Notes under the pieces: generated by a model
Database searches by the model: none
What the model saw: the letters and a program-made list of their open reading frames with translations, nothing else
Told to the model about the DNA's origin: nothing
DNA from: Neckera pumila
Lineage: Eukaryota; Streptophyta; Bryopsida; Hypnales; Neckeraceae
Reading direction: 5' to 3'
Assembly: GCA_963969595.1 (NCBI GenBank)
Contig: OZ018415.1
Location: 8,060,001-8,124,000 of the forward strand
Length of the DNA stretch: 64,000 bases
In this document: positions 22,776 through 34,700 of the stretch, one piece after another
How the letters are laid out: the number at the start of each line of letters is the position of its first letter
How positions within the stretch are numbered: the stretch's first letter is position 1
Position numbers and translations under genes: made by a program

Positions 22776-22945
22776 TAACACTAAATGTACTCTTGTAAAA
22801 AAGTTGAAATGACTAAATTTTACTATACAGCTAAAATAGTGTTGGAATGGATAAATTATGATCTAACACTAACTTTGCAAATCACAATTAGTGTTATGTG
22901 GGACAATTAGTGTTGCCAACTCTATTCACCAATTTTAGTGTACCT

Positions 22946-23400
22946 GGGCAAAGACATGGGCATGTTAGCAGGAGGAAGTGGCAAGGAAACTACCTCTGCT
23001 AGACTTCTTCTTGCAAAAAACTAGACGACCAAGGATGAGTACATTGCACGCTTGGAAGCTGAGCTTTGAAGTTTTAGAGGTCAACATCTGAAGGTCTCTG
23101 TTTTTGAAAAATTTGTACCCTCTGAGCAGACAATACGTACTCGCATCGGGAATGACGGTTATCAAGTATGTAGTCAAAACTATTAAAAGATTACATACTT
23201 TGCAAAAGTAGAATGTAGCCAGAGTAGTTTATGTCCACAATCGCTTATTACCATAATTAAAAAACATTTAAGTTGTTTGTGTGAATCTAAGCCTCAAATT
23301 TGTTTGTAGAGAAGGTACTCAGGAGAGACTTTGACGGCAACTATGAGTGGGCCTTAGAAACCGCAAAGGAGAATGCAGGAAATGGAAATTGTATCCGACA
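22946..23400 (+). pseudogene. Coding traces of a degenerate coiled-coil protein
   Basis: Immediately right of the nested DDE element the plus strand reads 'GKDMGMLAGGSGKETTSARLL', a stop, then 'TKDEYIARLEAEL', a stop. A further open piece follows near 23,310: 'RRDFDGNYEWALETAKENA'. The pieces are charged and partly coiled-coil-like. They may be remnants of a second CACTA gene cut by the insertion. No family is recognised. Confidence 0.25.
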
Positions 23401-26400
23401 ATTCAGACTGATGTAGTTGTGTAGCAGCAGAAGTTGATGACAGGAAGGAGATGGTTGGTGGCAAGGGAATTTAAGAAGTTTGTTGATGTACAAAAGACGA
23501 ATTATGTTTTTTTCTTAGTTTCCTAGTACGTATTAGTTTTCCTTGAAGTTATGAGAAAGATTATGTAGTATTGTGCGTGTCATAGTGCATTGCAGATGTT
23601 CAATGACACAGTAAGTTGCTTTGCAAACATTATGTGTTATTTGGTGTCATTGCTAAATATGTAGCTGCCTAGTGCAAGTCAATGATTGTGTAAATGAACG
23701 GTTTGGGTCTTTGACTTCGAATAAGTGGATCACTGACTAGATTCTAGTCAATTTTCTGCATGGATATGGGCAACCACCAGTGTGACTCCATTTTCAAAAA
23801 TGTTAGAACTTCCAATATTTTATTCTTGCATCTTTGAAAGCCACTTTATCAACTGAGGAACCGTCAATTTACCTGGTTTGTTATAGTAGGGATGAGCATT
23901 GCAAAAACGTTTTCAATGAATTTTCTTATTAGATCATGTATGCCCCTTACTGTACTTCACTATAGTTACTATGTAGGAGTAACAACAAGCTCATAAATTT
24001 CTTAGATCTTCACCGCCTTCGAGGAATATAGGAACCAATATATTTTTATTTTTGAAAAATGTAGCAGCACATTTGTACTATGTTAAATTGCAAGCTCCTT
24101 CGAGATCTTCCGTTACTTTGGGAAACAACAAGCTAGTGGAGGTGGACACAGTGGTAATGAGTCATGTGCAAACTTCTTTGAAACGGGCTTTCCAAAGATC
24201 TCTGTTGTCAACCATCCAATATCCTGTACATATTTTTTCTATAAAATGGTGTATTTTTTGTCCTTTTTTCTTTTTGGTAGTTCAAAATGATTGTTCGAAG
24301 TCTAGATAGTCTTCAATAGGTTAGGTTTTTTGTATATTAAAGACATAGTCTGTCAATTGTTTGAAAATCTTGAAGGTGAAGAGTTTATTGAAATATTTCA
24401 GAAATTTTTGGACATATTAGAATGACGTTTTCAATGTTTGAAAATGAAATTGTGTCCCTCGTGGGAGGTTGATCTTCTACGTAGGTGGTGTACCTAGATT
24501 TAAAAGCTAAGTAGAAGACAGAAGTGCAGGATGGTGATCACTACACTGGAGCCGTAGACACGCCCATGTGAATTCTACGACCTGAGACACAAATGCTATC
24601 TTTGTGTGCATATAGTGCTGGAATAATTATGTATGTGTATATTTGATGTGTGTTAGATTGCAGATGAGATAATGTTGCTGGGATGCGGGTGGCCTGACCA
24701 TTTGGAAAAAATTGCCTACAGTTACTCAGTCATCTGAATTGGTATAGACCTATTCAATGTTGTTGGCACTCATCCTTGTATATCATGTAGCATCAAGTGG
24801 ACTGTGTTTATGGAGCTCATGCGGAAATGGTGCCTAAGCTGAAACAGCTTTGCGAAGGATTTGAAATTGAGGACCAGGCAACGAAAATTGTTGTGGTCCG
24901 TTCACTTATTTAGTAGACGGAGCTATACTCTGGTGAAGTTTACCTTCATTGTTTAGTAAACTATATTGTAATGCAACGTGATTTGTCAAGAAACATGCTT
25001 CGGATGTAATCAGTGTGTGCTAGTAGTTTTGGGAGTTGTTCATTACAAGCATGAATGATGTGGAACTTGTATCTTTTCTTGGGTGTCAGGAAGCACAAAA
25101 ATAATGTACAGTTACGAGCTCTATCTGGATTGAATTTTATGACTCTTGTTCTTTCATGCATACTGGTAATGTGTCGAATGCTTACTTTCTAACTCATTTT
25201 TTTTTTTTTTTGAGGATGCGAGCTCCTAAATTATTGCATAAGGACTTTTTTACTGGATGTCATAAATGATTGAACATGGTGATGACGTAGTTACTCTGTT
25301 TATGCAGAAGTTTTTTCCATTCTATGCTTTCATCTTGAAGTTTAGGATTTCCAGGACAGGTTCATTACATTGTAGAAGACAGGGATTGAGACTTTTCAAA
25401 CAGACTTGTATTCATTGAATGAAATTGCTTTGGCAAATATGGATCATTAAGAGCAGAACAATGCGCATCTATACAAGTAGAAGACACGTCCAATCCTCTG
25501 TCTGCATCCGTAGACGGAAAATGAACGGAAGCAACAATAGATAAGCAAAACTTTGTGATTACTTCAAGTCAATTATAGTCTGCACGAGTTATACCATGCA
25601 TATATATTCAGATCACTACTTAGTTCTAAAAGAGTTTGGTCGACCATAAACATAATCTAGTCTAATTGAATGAATGTATGTACATACTTTAATTGTAAGG
25701 AAGTAGGCAATTGGGGGGCTTTTGATGTCTAAAATTGTGGGCCTGACATTTTCATTTAGTAGCTAACTTGCATGGAAAGGAAAGGGTGGTGGGAATGTTG
25801 CATCTGGCAGAAAAAAATGAAGATCTTGCAAAGAATGCAGTAGAAAATGCCAATGAGGAGTGGGTCACTTAGCCAGTGAGTGTGTCTTTCACGACAATAT
25901 GTGGACATTGTCTCATATGTCATTTCATAGTTAGATAGGAAATAGTGTTTTGCACATGTCAGTCTGCATGGATGGTGGACATCATTCAATTCTACGTGTT
26001 GGAAACCAAAAGGTCTTGTACGTTTGGTTGGTGATGTGACATGTGTCAGAGAAGGTCGAAAGAGTAGTGGTAAAAGGAGGAGATGCAATCAAATTGTTGT
26101 AAGAAATGAAGAATTATATTGTAAATGAATTCAAGGGCTGATAGGAAGCACAAAAGTATAAATTAATACAAAATGCATTGAAAATGATCCTGATTTCCTC
26201 TATGAGTATTTGGATGGGGACATGTAAAACAGCATTGGAAAATACAAAGGGTAGTTGTAGAGTTCCGTGAAGGATGTTCCCTCTCAGGATTTGTGAAGTT
26301 AAATGTGGGAAGAGTACCCACTTTCTTTTACAGAATACAAACTAGGTAATATGAATGAACTTTATGTAAGCCAAAACACACAGAGAAGTTGCTGTTAAAG

Positions 26401-27191
26401 GACTAATTTCTTTTGACGATGTTCAAAACATCAGATTATTTCTATTTAGATGATTTTTAAAAATTTGAAAGCGTAGCTTCCGATTTTTATATCTTGGCAG
26501 ATTGCCAATGTGGATAGGAGTTTTTTATGTGAACTACACATGGTTAATGTTGCTCAGTAATAAGTACATCCAGTAACTTCAAGGACGGTCAGTTGTTAGT
26601 TTCATTAATAATAAAACTAAAGAAATGACACATGTAGCTGAAAATTTTAATGAAGTACATCTTGCCTCAAATGTAGATGAGGTCCCCAAAGCAGGCATGT
26701 ATATGTTGATTACAATTGGCCATTATTACAAAAAAGCTTGTAGTCATTGTCTTTGTGTGCCGTGGACTATCTCTGGAACTCTGTTTTCTTAGTACTCATC
26801 TGGTATAATTGTGAAGCTTGTTATCATAATCGGATTGCAGGTTCTTAAGTCGTGGATCGTGATTGTAGGAAACCACAGACATCAATCACAGTTCAAGTAT
26901 GTCTGTATAAAGTTGCTTCTGCACTTGATTTGTTATGAACTTGATAATCTTGTTCTTGGGAGTCTAGTCACCAATGGAATAATTGAAGCGGCTTCAAGAT
27001 GTCCATCACCTAAATCGGTTTCATAGACTGAAAGCATTTTTTTTGTTTTGTGTATTGGGTAGTCATGTAATAAACTTGCATATGAAGTTCCTGGATTGTG
27101 CTTAGTGTTGAGAATGTGCAGCTTATAAACAGAGGCAGCAATGGATCGTAATGAGGGTCCCGCAAAGTCTTGCGACTCGACTTTGATTCCA
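23401..27191. other. CACTA interior with scattered exon-like islands
   Basis: Long AT-rich stretches separate short GC-richer islands, for example near 24,090-24,200 and 24,790-24,910. The second reads 'YGAHAEMVPKLKQLCEGFEI' on the plus strand. They look like small exons with long introns but I could not link them into a gene or name a family. Confidence 0.3.
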
Positions 27192-28440
27192 CACTATAAG
27201 AAACTGGCCTTTTTTATGATGTCTAAAAAAACGTTGTCTGATGTCCGGGAAAACATGTCTAAGAATCAACATAGATGTCACCTAAAATCGCGTTCCAAAA
27301 AATAAGCAAAAAATGTCTGTTGTTTTCAAAAAACATGCCCAATTTGGCCTTGTTTTTTTTCTGACATTATACATGATATGCTTTTTCAAGGTCCTAAAAG
27401 TGTGCCATTTGGCGGACAACTCAGCTCCACATAAGCGCCACGTGGGTGGGCAGTGCCACGTAGGAAAAAAAATTCATCTGGTTTGTTGCTGACGTGGACC
27501 AAGGGAAAAGTGACATGGATCTGTCAATATCTGACATGGCATGCCTTGTTAGCATACTTTTATGTTGTTTGAAAAATTTTGATGTTGTTTTTTAAATGTC
27601 AATTTAGACATCTACTTAGACGTCTTGTGAGACATCAATTGCTACATACTGTACCTATAGGACAAGGTTAGTAGAAAAAAATGATTTAAAGAAATAAAGA
27701 AATAAATAAACAATCAAAATGACAAGAATTCAACAAGTATTAAATAAAACTTACCATCTACCATAAAGAGACTTTTTGATGGCAAAATGAAGGAATTCAT
27801 TCATTAAAGTTAGTGAATATGAAGGAATTCATTCATTAAAGTTAGTGAATATGAAGGAATTCATTCATTAAAAGTTAGTAAAAATGAAGGATTAAGAGGT
27901 CCTATTTATTTTCATTGTCCGTCCATGGTGAGACAAAAGATATGGGAGAACTAAAATATGGGAACTTAACTATTATAAGTTTTGACATTATTTTAGACGT
28001 CTAGACGTTGTTTCAGACATATAGATGTTCTTTCAACCATTTAGAGCATGTTATTTCAGACATTTTACATTGAATACAATTCTAGCTTTACATATCCCAC
28101 ATGGATTGTTTCACTTCCTACCACCCCACAATATAAAGACCATCTCCTTTCATCCATGGTGCACATCCATCCATTATCCTTTTTTTGCAAAGTATGCCAT
28201 GTGGCTGCCCTTCCCCTAAATTTTTTAATATGGTCAACATTTTATCATTGCCCGTAGTAATTTTTACTAATTTATCCATAGACAAAATGAACCTATTTGC
28301 TGACTTGGTAGTCTATGTTCTTTTGGACGTTCCAAACAACATCAGCATAATTTCAATCATGCCAAATACAACGTCAGCGTCAATGATAACATCAACTTAG
28401 ATTTATAATAAAAAGCCAATGTTCTCTACAACGTCCACCA
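27192..28440. mobile_element. Second CACTA-like element end, nested and probably truncated
   Basis: It begins CACTATAAGAAACTGGCC, a CACTA-type terminus of a different family. Inside are repeated subterminal motifs around TGTCTAAAAA and GACGTC/AGACGT, dense at 27,210-27,660 and again at 27,985-28,440. I found no matching right terminus, so the right border is only where the motifs stop. Confidence 0.5.
27787..27883 (+). repeat. Three tandem copies of a 32-bp unit
   Basis: Units start at 27,787, 27,819 and 27,851, each beginning ATGAAGGAATTCATTCATTA. The third differs slightly at its end. Confidence 0.95.
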
Positions 28441-28541
28441 AAATCTACCTTGTTGGATCAAATGTCCTTGAAATCTTCATGTTTTATCAGACATTGCGCG
28501 TTAAAGGTAAAACATCACCAAAAACATGGTTTTTTTATATT

Positions 28542-28755
28542 GCCAGCATGGGAGTGTTATTGGCCAGATGTGGGCGACTTGAACCAGGAAGAGGATTCTG
28601 TCAACAATAGCGTCCGAAGTTCACCAAAGGCTAGATCTAAAGATGATGTCAAACTCGCCGCTGAAGAAGTGTTGCAAGAAGATGAAGATATCGACGATGA
28701 TGAAATGTTTGAACCAATGCCTCCGACATGGTCTCCTCCGTGCTTCCGAGATTGA
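28542..28755 (+). CDS. Putative terminal exon with acidic C-terminus, unknown protein
   Basis: A pyrimidine-rich stretch ending in CAG (to about 28,541) precedes an open frame beginning 'AWECYWPDVGDLNQEEDS' and ending 'FEPMPPTWSPPCFRD' before a stop. The middle is acidic (EDEDIDDDE). The composition is protein-like, and an acidic tail also ends the CACTA transposase. No family recognised. It may be the last exon of a second CACTA-encoded protein, or a captured fragment. Confidence 0.35.
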
Positions 28756-31700
28756 GACGAAGTACGATTAAAAAAAAATTGAGGGTCAATGGGAGGGTGA
28801 TGTAGATGAACTTCAGTTTAGTGGAACTAAATAGTTGGTGACTGCTTGGAGGACACGGTAGAAGAGCCAAATTTTTTGCAAGACTTTAGAAGTGCAGGAA
28901 TTTTGCTTTGTTTTTGGGACAATTTTCATTGTTTTCTGAAAGGACAAAAAGGGACACCAAACTAGAGGACTCTCATGCAAATTTCGTGGTAATCTCAGTT
29001 TGCTCTCTATTGATGTGACTTGTGGACAAAGGCATGCATATATTGCTACATTGTATAAGGTGTGAGCATGTTTGATTTTCCTGAAAATTATATTCACCAG
29101 CTCATGTAAGAAGGGGGGAGTAGTTAAACAATTAAAATTGAATAAAGAGAATTAGGCGGTTAGGGAATTTTCATAAGATTCGGGTTGTGTAGACAAGGGC
29201 TGCAGATGCTTGTGTGCACCATTATTAGACAGAGAATGAATTTGCTATTGGAAGTGCAAAAGTAGAAGTTGTCACTAGCACTTCTGTCTCATGGTTGCAG
29301 CTTCTTGGCAATGTTGTGGGTTGTCTTCTGCTTTTCTTACTGGAATTGTGTCTTTGAGGAAAAAGTTGTTTAAATATGTAGTTGCTAGGACCCGTCCAAG
29401 GTATTGTGTTGGTGGAGGATGTTTCTAACAAAACCAAGTATTACTGTGTTGTATGTATAGGTCATGTGTTTGTGAAATTTTGTTTGACACTGAAATGGGA
29501 GGGTAGAGTTGACATGAACTTTATTGGTCTTATGAAGACTTTGTTCAGTTTAATATTGGAAGTCTGAATCTGATCAGACGTGGTCCTTTGCTTGCGCAGA
29601 ACAAAACAGAGGAAGAGTTTTGACTTACCACTTTTTAGTTTAGGTGACAATGTATGACCGTGAGGACAGAATGCTTACTAGTGCTCTGAGAAATGCTTAC
29701 CTTATGTGTGTATTGATTTGTTTTTTAGTTGGGTGGTATCATTCATTTGTCTCAGTACAAGTCTCGTATTTGATGGATTGTTCTCTATTGATAGTGTATT
29801 GAAGAGTTTGCAGAAGAAGTTGTAGACTTACCTATTGAAGAGTTACAGGAAAAATACTGGAGGGCTTCCATTTTGGTTTCTACATGTAAAGGTAATGTAT
29901 GCCAAGCAGTGACCAAAGTCAAGCATTTATGAATGTATGGTGTGCAGGTTTGTCAATCACCGACTGAAGGCAAGCATGCAGGAGTGTATAAGTTTCCGAT
30001 TATTTGGGCATGTCGTTTATTTTTATCTTTTAATGAAAAACTGGTTTTCACTATACATCTTTTAAATTTTAAAATAACACCGTAGAGGGTGCATTGTCAC
30101 TTTAATGTTCTATGCAGAAGGAGGTGTTGAAATCGAAGGGGATCACCGACTTTGGCGTTTTGATTTTATTATTGAGAGGTACGTATCATTTGAAGCAAAT
30201 TCCTATCCACTTGTTACAAGAGGCTTGCCTTGGAATTACTATCGCGTCAAGCAATAGACAATACTTTATCATTATTTGAAGACTTTGATGTTGTTAAAGT
30301 CTTCCTTATATGTGCCAATATATAAGAAAGATTGGTAAATGAAGAAGTGGTACATATAAGGTCTTCCTCATATTTGGTATGTAATTAAGTGGCTTAGCAT
30401 AATATAGTTTTGTTTATGAGTTTTAGGTGGGTAGGATTGGTCATTTTTAAATTATTGCCTTTTGTTTTTGTCCAAAGTGCAAAAGAGTCTAGGTTCATTT
30501 GCTTCAATGAAGTTAAATTGAAGATACTTGAAGTACTTGAATTCCATTTGATAATTTGTAAAATTTGTGTGTGATGATTTGATAGAAGCCGGATAGACAT
30601 GTGTTAGGTAGTTCTGCTGTATATTTAGGGGGCCAATAAAAGAGTAGGATGAGACCCATTTGAGTTTGGGGCCCTTGTTATTTTGGAGGTTATTACTTAT
30701 TGTAATAGCTGAATAGCATCTTGATCTTGTTAGTAACAATTTTTTAGAACTTAATGAACTCTTCGGAAAATATACAGAAAGATTTGTTGAAATACTTTCT
30801 CAACTTAAAAGAGATCTCACAAAGAAGTAAAGTTTTTTATATTGGGGACCATTCTGTAATGTCTATGTAGATCCTTCTATGGTAGGGTAATTGCCAGCAT
30901 CATGTATCATGTCTGCTTTGTTGAATTAGTTATTGAAAGAAACTGTACTTATATTTTAGCAATCCCATTTAACACTTGCTAGTTAGAACACTTAAGTTTA
31001 GAGTTCCTTCAAAGTATGTTTCAATGAGCACTAAAAAATTATAGCTTAACCAGGTTACAATTCTGCCAATTTTGTCGTCAATTTTTTTTCGGTACTGAAA
31101 TGTTACATTAATGTACTAATGTTACATGAGCTTCTTGTATTGTTCAATTTTGATTAGAAGGATCTTTTGATTGATGCAACATTGTATATTCTTTAGCTCT
31201 ATTCTTTCTAGACGGAGACCTTGTTTGTATTTTTTCAAGAAATGTTTGTTTAGAACGTTGTTTGGAAATATATTCATGAGTTTTTGTGCATGAGTATCAA
31301 GCATTGTTTGTACATTTTTTCAGGTATTCTAGAATGACACTCTAGTGCACTTAAGGATTGGTTGGTATATTGGCACTTGTTATGTATGATAGAATGCAGG
31401 ATGTGTGAGTAGTTATACAAGAAGGAAGCAGCAAACCTGAGGACGTTTGAATACTGCATTTGAATTCAATTGTCAACATCTGTTATTTCCCTGATTGTTG
31501 CACTTGTGTTTGTTCTTGCAAATTGTCATCAGTCAAATGTGTGACAGTCATGTATGGTGGTCATGGAGAGAATATGAAACCCGTCTATATACACCTTTTA
31601 TAAAAAATTTCAGGTGCATTTTTCAATCCCTTTTATGTTATTATGCTTTCCAATTAATTCTTAGACATCTGTTACAAATATTCCGTACTTTTACCTTTAA

Positions 31701-34700
31701 TTTTTGAAGAAGATCTACACAGCAAGGCGTCTTTAGATAGTTGTAGTTGTTTTGTAGTGAGGACTCTTGAGTTCGAGTACTTTCTTGGAACTTCTGCCAA
31801 AGAGTCATGGATTGATTTCTGAACTGCTGAAAATGGATATGAGAACAAAGTGAACGCTTATGCATAACTACTTAAAAATTGTATTGAATCTTTTCACAAT
31901 GGAAATTGAAAATCATGAAATGTTTTAAGATTAATGAAAAGTGTGAGAAGACGGTGTACTTGAATTTGTAATCTTCCGAGTTTTCCATGCACGCATGACT
32001 ATTGCAAGATATGTAGTTGGACTTCTTTTGATTTATGTGGTTTTATTTTGCAGCCTGTAAAAATAATATTTTGGGGTTCTTTTTCCTTCTAAACGCTAGG
32101 AGGTGTTTCTCCCTACTAATGTTGTCATGTCAAGTGATAGCAATGGAGTGTGCGTAGTCTGTTTGAGCGTGGATCTTTGGACAGACGCAGCCAATTTGTA
32201 GAAGGTACAGAATGAAAGCTTCACTTCCAAGTCGTACCACTTCCTTAGATTTGAAAATCTCTTGATGTTCTCTATTTTTTATTTCTGAAGTTCTGGTTAG
32301 TGTGGAACATAGATTTGTTTATGTGAACATGAGGTAATACGGATTAGTACTACTAGGTCGGAGATGTTAATTAGATGATTTTGCTTTTATTAGAAGTTGG
32401 AATTTTATATTGATGTTTGGGCGAATTGGCTTGTTGAAATTCTTTTCATGTAATTTTGGACGGAACATTGAAGTGTTAAGACTAAATTCATGTGTCCAGT
32501 GGGCAAGTCTTTTGTGTAATAGTTGTCCTTGATATTAGTTGCTGCCTCCATTTCAGTGTATGTGTTTCAATTCATGTGGATTGCAATAAGTTAGGTTGTT
32601 TATTTTTTACTCTTTTAAAATACTCTTAGATAACTATTTGTGATCATGGCTTTTGTCTAGCCTATTGATACAGGTATGAAGGCTGAAAAGGTTTTCAATT
32701 AGTAGTGGTGTGGCATCTTCATAATCCCCTATTCTGTAGTGTATGCTAGGCTCCTGCTTGTTCAGTTGTGATGGGGCTAGAAATATATGAGCTGAAGTGT
32801 AGTTGTATGTTTGTAATTTATTGTGACTGAGGTTGGGAGTGTGGGATGTGAATCTCGTTTGAAGTTGTAGAATAGAGTACAGCCTATCACAAAGAATGAC
32901 TCCAAGTGTGCAGTGTCCTTAATGGAAAATATGCTTTGTAGCATACTAATGGTGTCAGAGATTGTGTTATGAATATATGTTGGAAAATCAGAGTGGTTTT
33001 GATCCAGCAAAGATTGTTATGCAAAGTGTTTTTGTGAATGTTTGCTGGAATTGTTAACTGATCAGGTAGTGAACCTATTTTGTGGAAACAATGAAGCCCC
33101 ATGTAGGCGTCATAAGATATCGGTTTATTCATTTTGTATCCGTATGCAAGTTAATTTTTGATACTGTTTGATACGGATAATTGTTGGGAGGAGTCAGAGG
33201 TGGTAAGATTGAGTCTCCTTTCGATTGAGATTAGACCCGTGTAGTCTACAGCAGGAAGTTTTATGAGATCGTAGTGGACATTTTTTTTTTAGACGGAGGT
33301 GTACGTCAACATTGACAATATTCACTTCAGTGAAACAAGTCCTAGTGTTCCATTCATCTTTCTTTTCCAGGCTAACGGAGGTTTTATATTGGTAAAAGTA
33401 AAAAGAGATCATGTCCTCAGGCCGCTTGTTGTTGTGTAAATTTACCTGGGTGGCACTGGAAACCTTTGTGTTATTGAGGAAGATAGAATTTGGGAAGGTT
33501 TACGTTGCTTCCCTGGCGGAAGTCTTAAAAAGTCACTTTAGATCAAATGTCATGTATAAGAGGACGCTTTGTTAAAAGTGATGACTACATATTGGAGTAC
33601 GGTGGCATAATTCGTATGGTATTTTGCTTATGGAACAATTTGGATTGTTATTTATGTATTTTTAATTTTATGACTGATGTCTTAGCTTCTTGGACTGTGA
33701 TTAGAAGTGAATTTGACTGGACCGGCTTCTGGATTGTTTTTGCAAACGTCCGTCCTTCTTGCCAAGTAACAAGTAAATTGGATCCTAAATCAAACGGGTC
33801 AGGACTGGGTTTGGAACTTGTACTTGTTGATTTGATATTTTAGCCACCGAATACTGAATCAAATTGTGGGTTGCATTTGCCACAGACAGCGGTTGAGCAC
33901 ATGTTTGAAAATAAAATGGGTGCGGAGCCATTTTGCAGGGTATAACTTACCATTAAGAAGAAGTTGGCAATCCATCACTTTTGAAGATTGTTTAGGCTTC
34001 TGAAGATTGTTTTGTTGAATTGAAATTTGAATGATGTTTTGGAGAGAATAATCATGAAAGCAAGATATCTTGATTGGATGAATGGAATCCCTAGTGCTAC
34101 AGAGGTTTTTCTCGGACGTGTATAGTCCTTCGATGTCGCATTCATAGGAAGAGCTATATTGTGTAGTACATATAAATTGGTATCTGAATTTATTGTTTAT
34201 AAGGTTAATCAGAGTGTCCTCGTAGCAGACTACTTTATGGTTTTTCTCTTGGAACTATCCGATTTCTCCATTTCTTGACATGATAGTGTCCATGCTGTTC
34301 TAGTTTTGTAGATTTGCAAGTTGGGGAATGTAGGACAACATTTCTTGAAGGATTTGTAGTCAGGTGGTCTTCAAGTGTGAGGTTCCCCATCTTTGAGGTT
34401 TGTCTGGAAAGCCTTCTATTTTTGACGCTGATTGAGAATCAAAGATAGGTACTGGTTTGGGTGTTGAACGGTTGTCAGAGTTGGCAGCGTTGTTAATATG
34501 TGGTGAAAGAGTTGATTGAATGATTGTATATATGAAGATCTAATAATTTTAGACGAAGACAATTTCTGTGATGAGGCCCTCTACTGTGAATGGTTACAAA
34601 GCCAAAAGACCCTAAACCTGAGATTGATATGTATTTTGTGAATGACAAATTGCAGTTGAGAATATTTTCAGAGAAGTTTGTGACAAATGGCATTCAGAAT

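Larger units (their letters stand above)
16796..22940 (+). mobile_element. Pogo/Tc1-like DDE transposon nested in the CACTA element
   Basis: The left end CACTAAAATTGATAAATAGA and right end CACCAATTTTAGTG are inverted copies over about 25 bp, with GAGTTGG inward on the left and CCAACTC inward on the right. TA flanks both sides (16,794-16,795 and 22,941-22,942). It carries a DDE_1-type transposase on the plus strand, now split by a 3.3-kb insertion. Without that insertion the element is about 2.8 kb, a normal size for pogo-like elements. Motifs of the 'agtgttgg' type recur just inside both ends, and a minisatellite fills part of the 3' side. Confidence 0.88.

Noticed and set aside
22400..22780. 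CRISPR-like appearance of regular repeats
   Set aside because: Eukaryotic context; units are contiguous without unique spacers.
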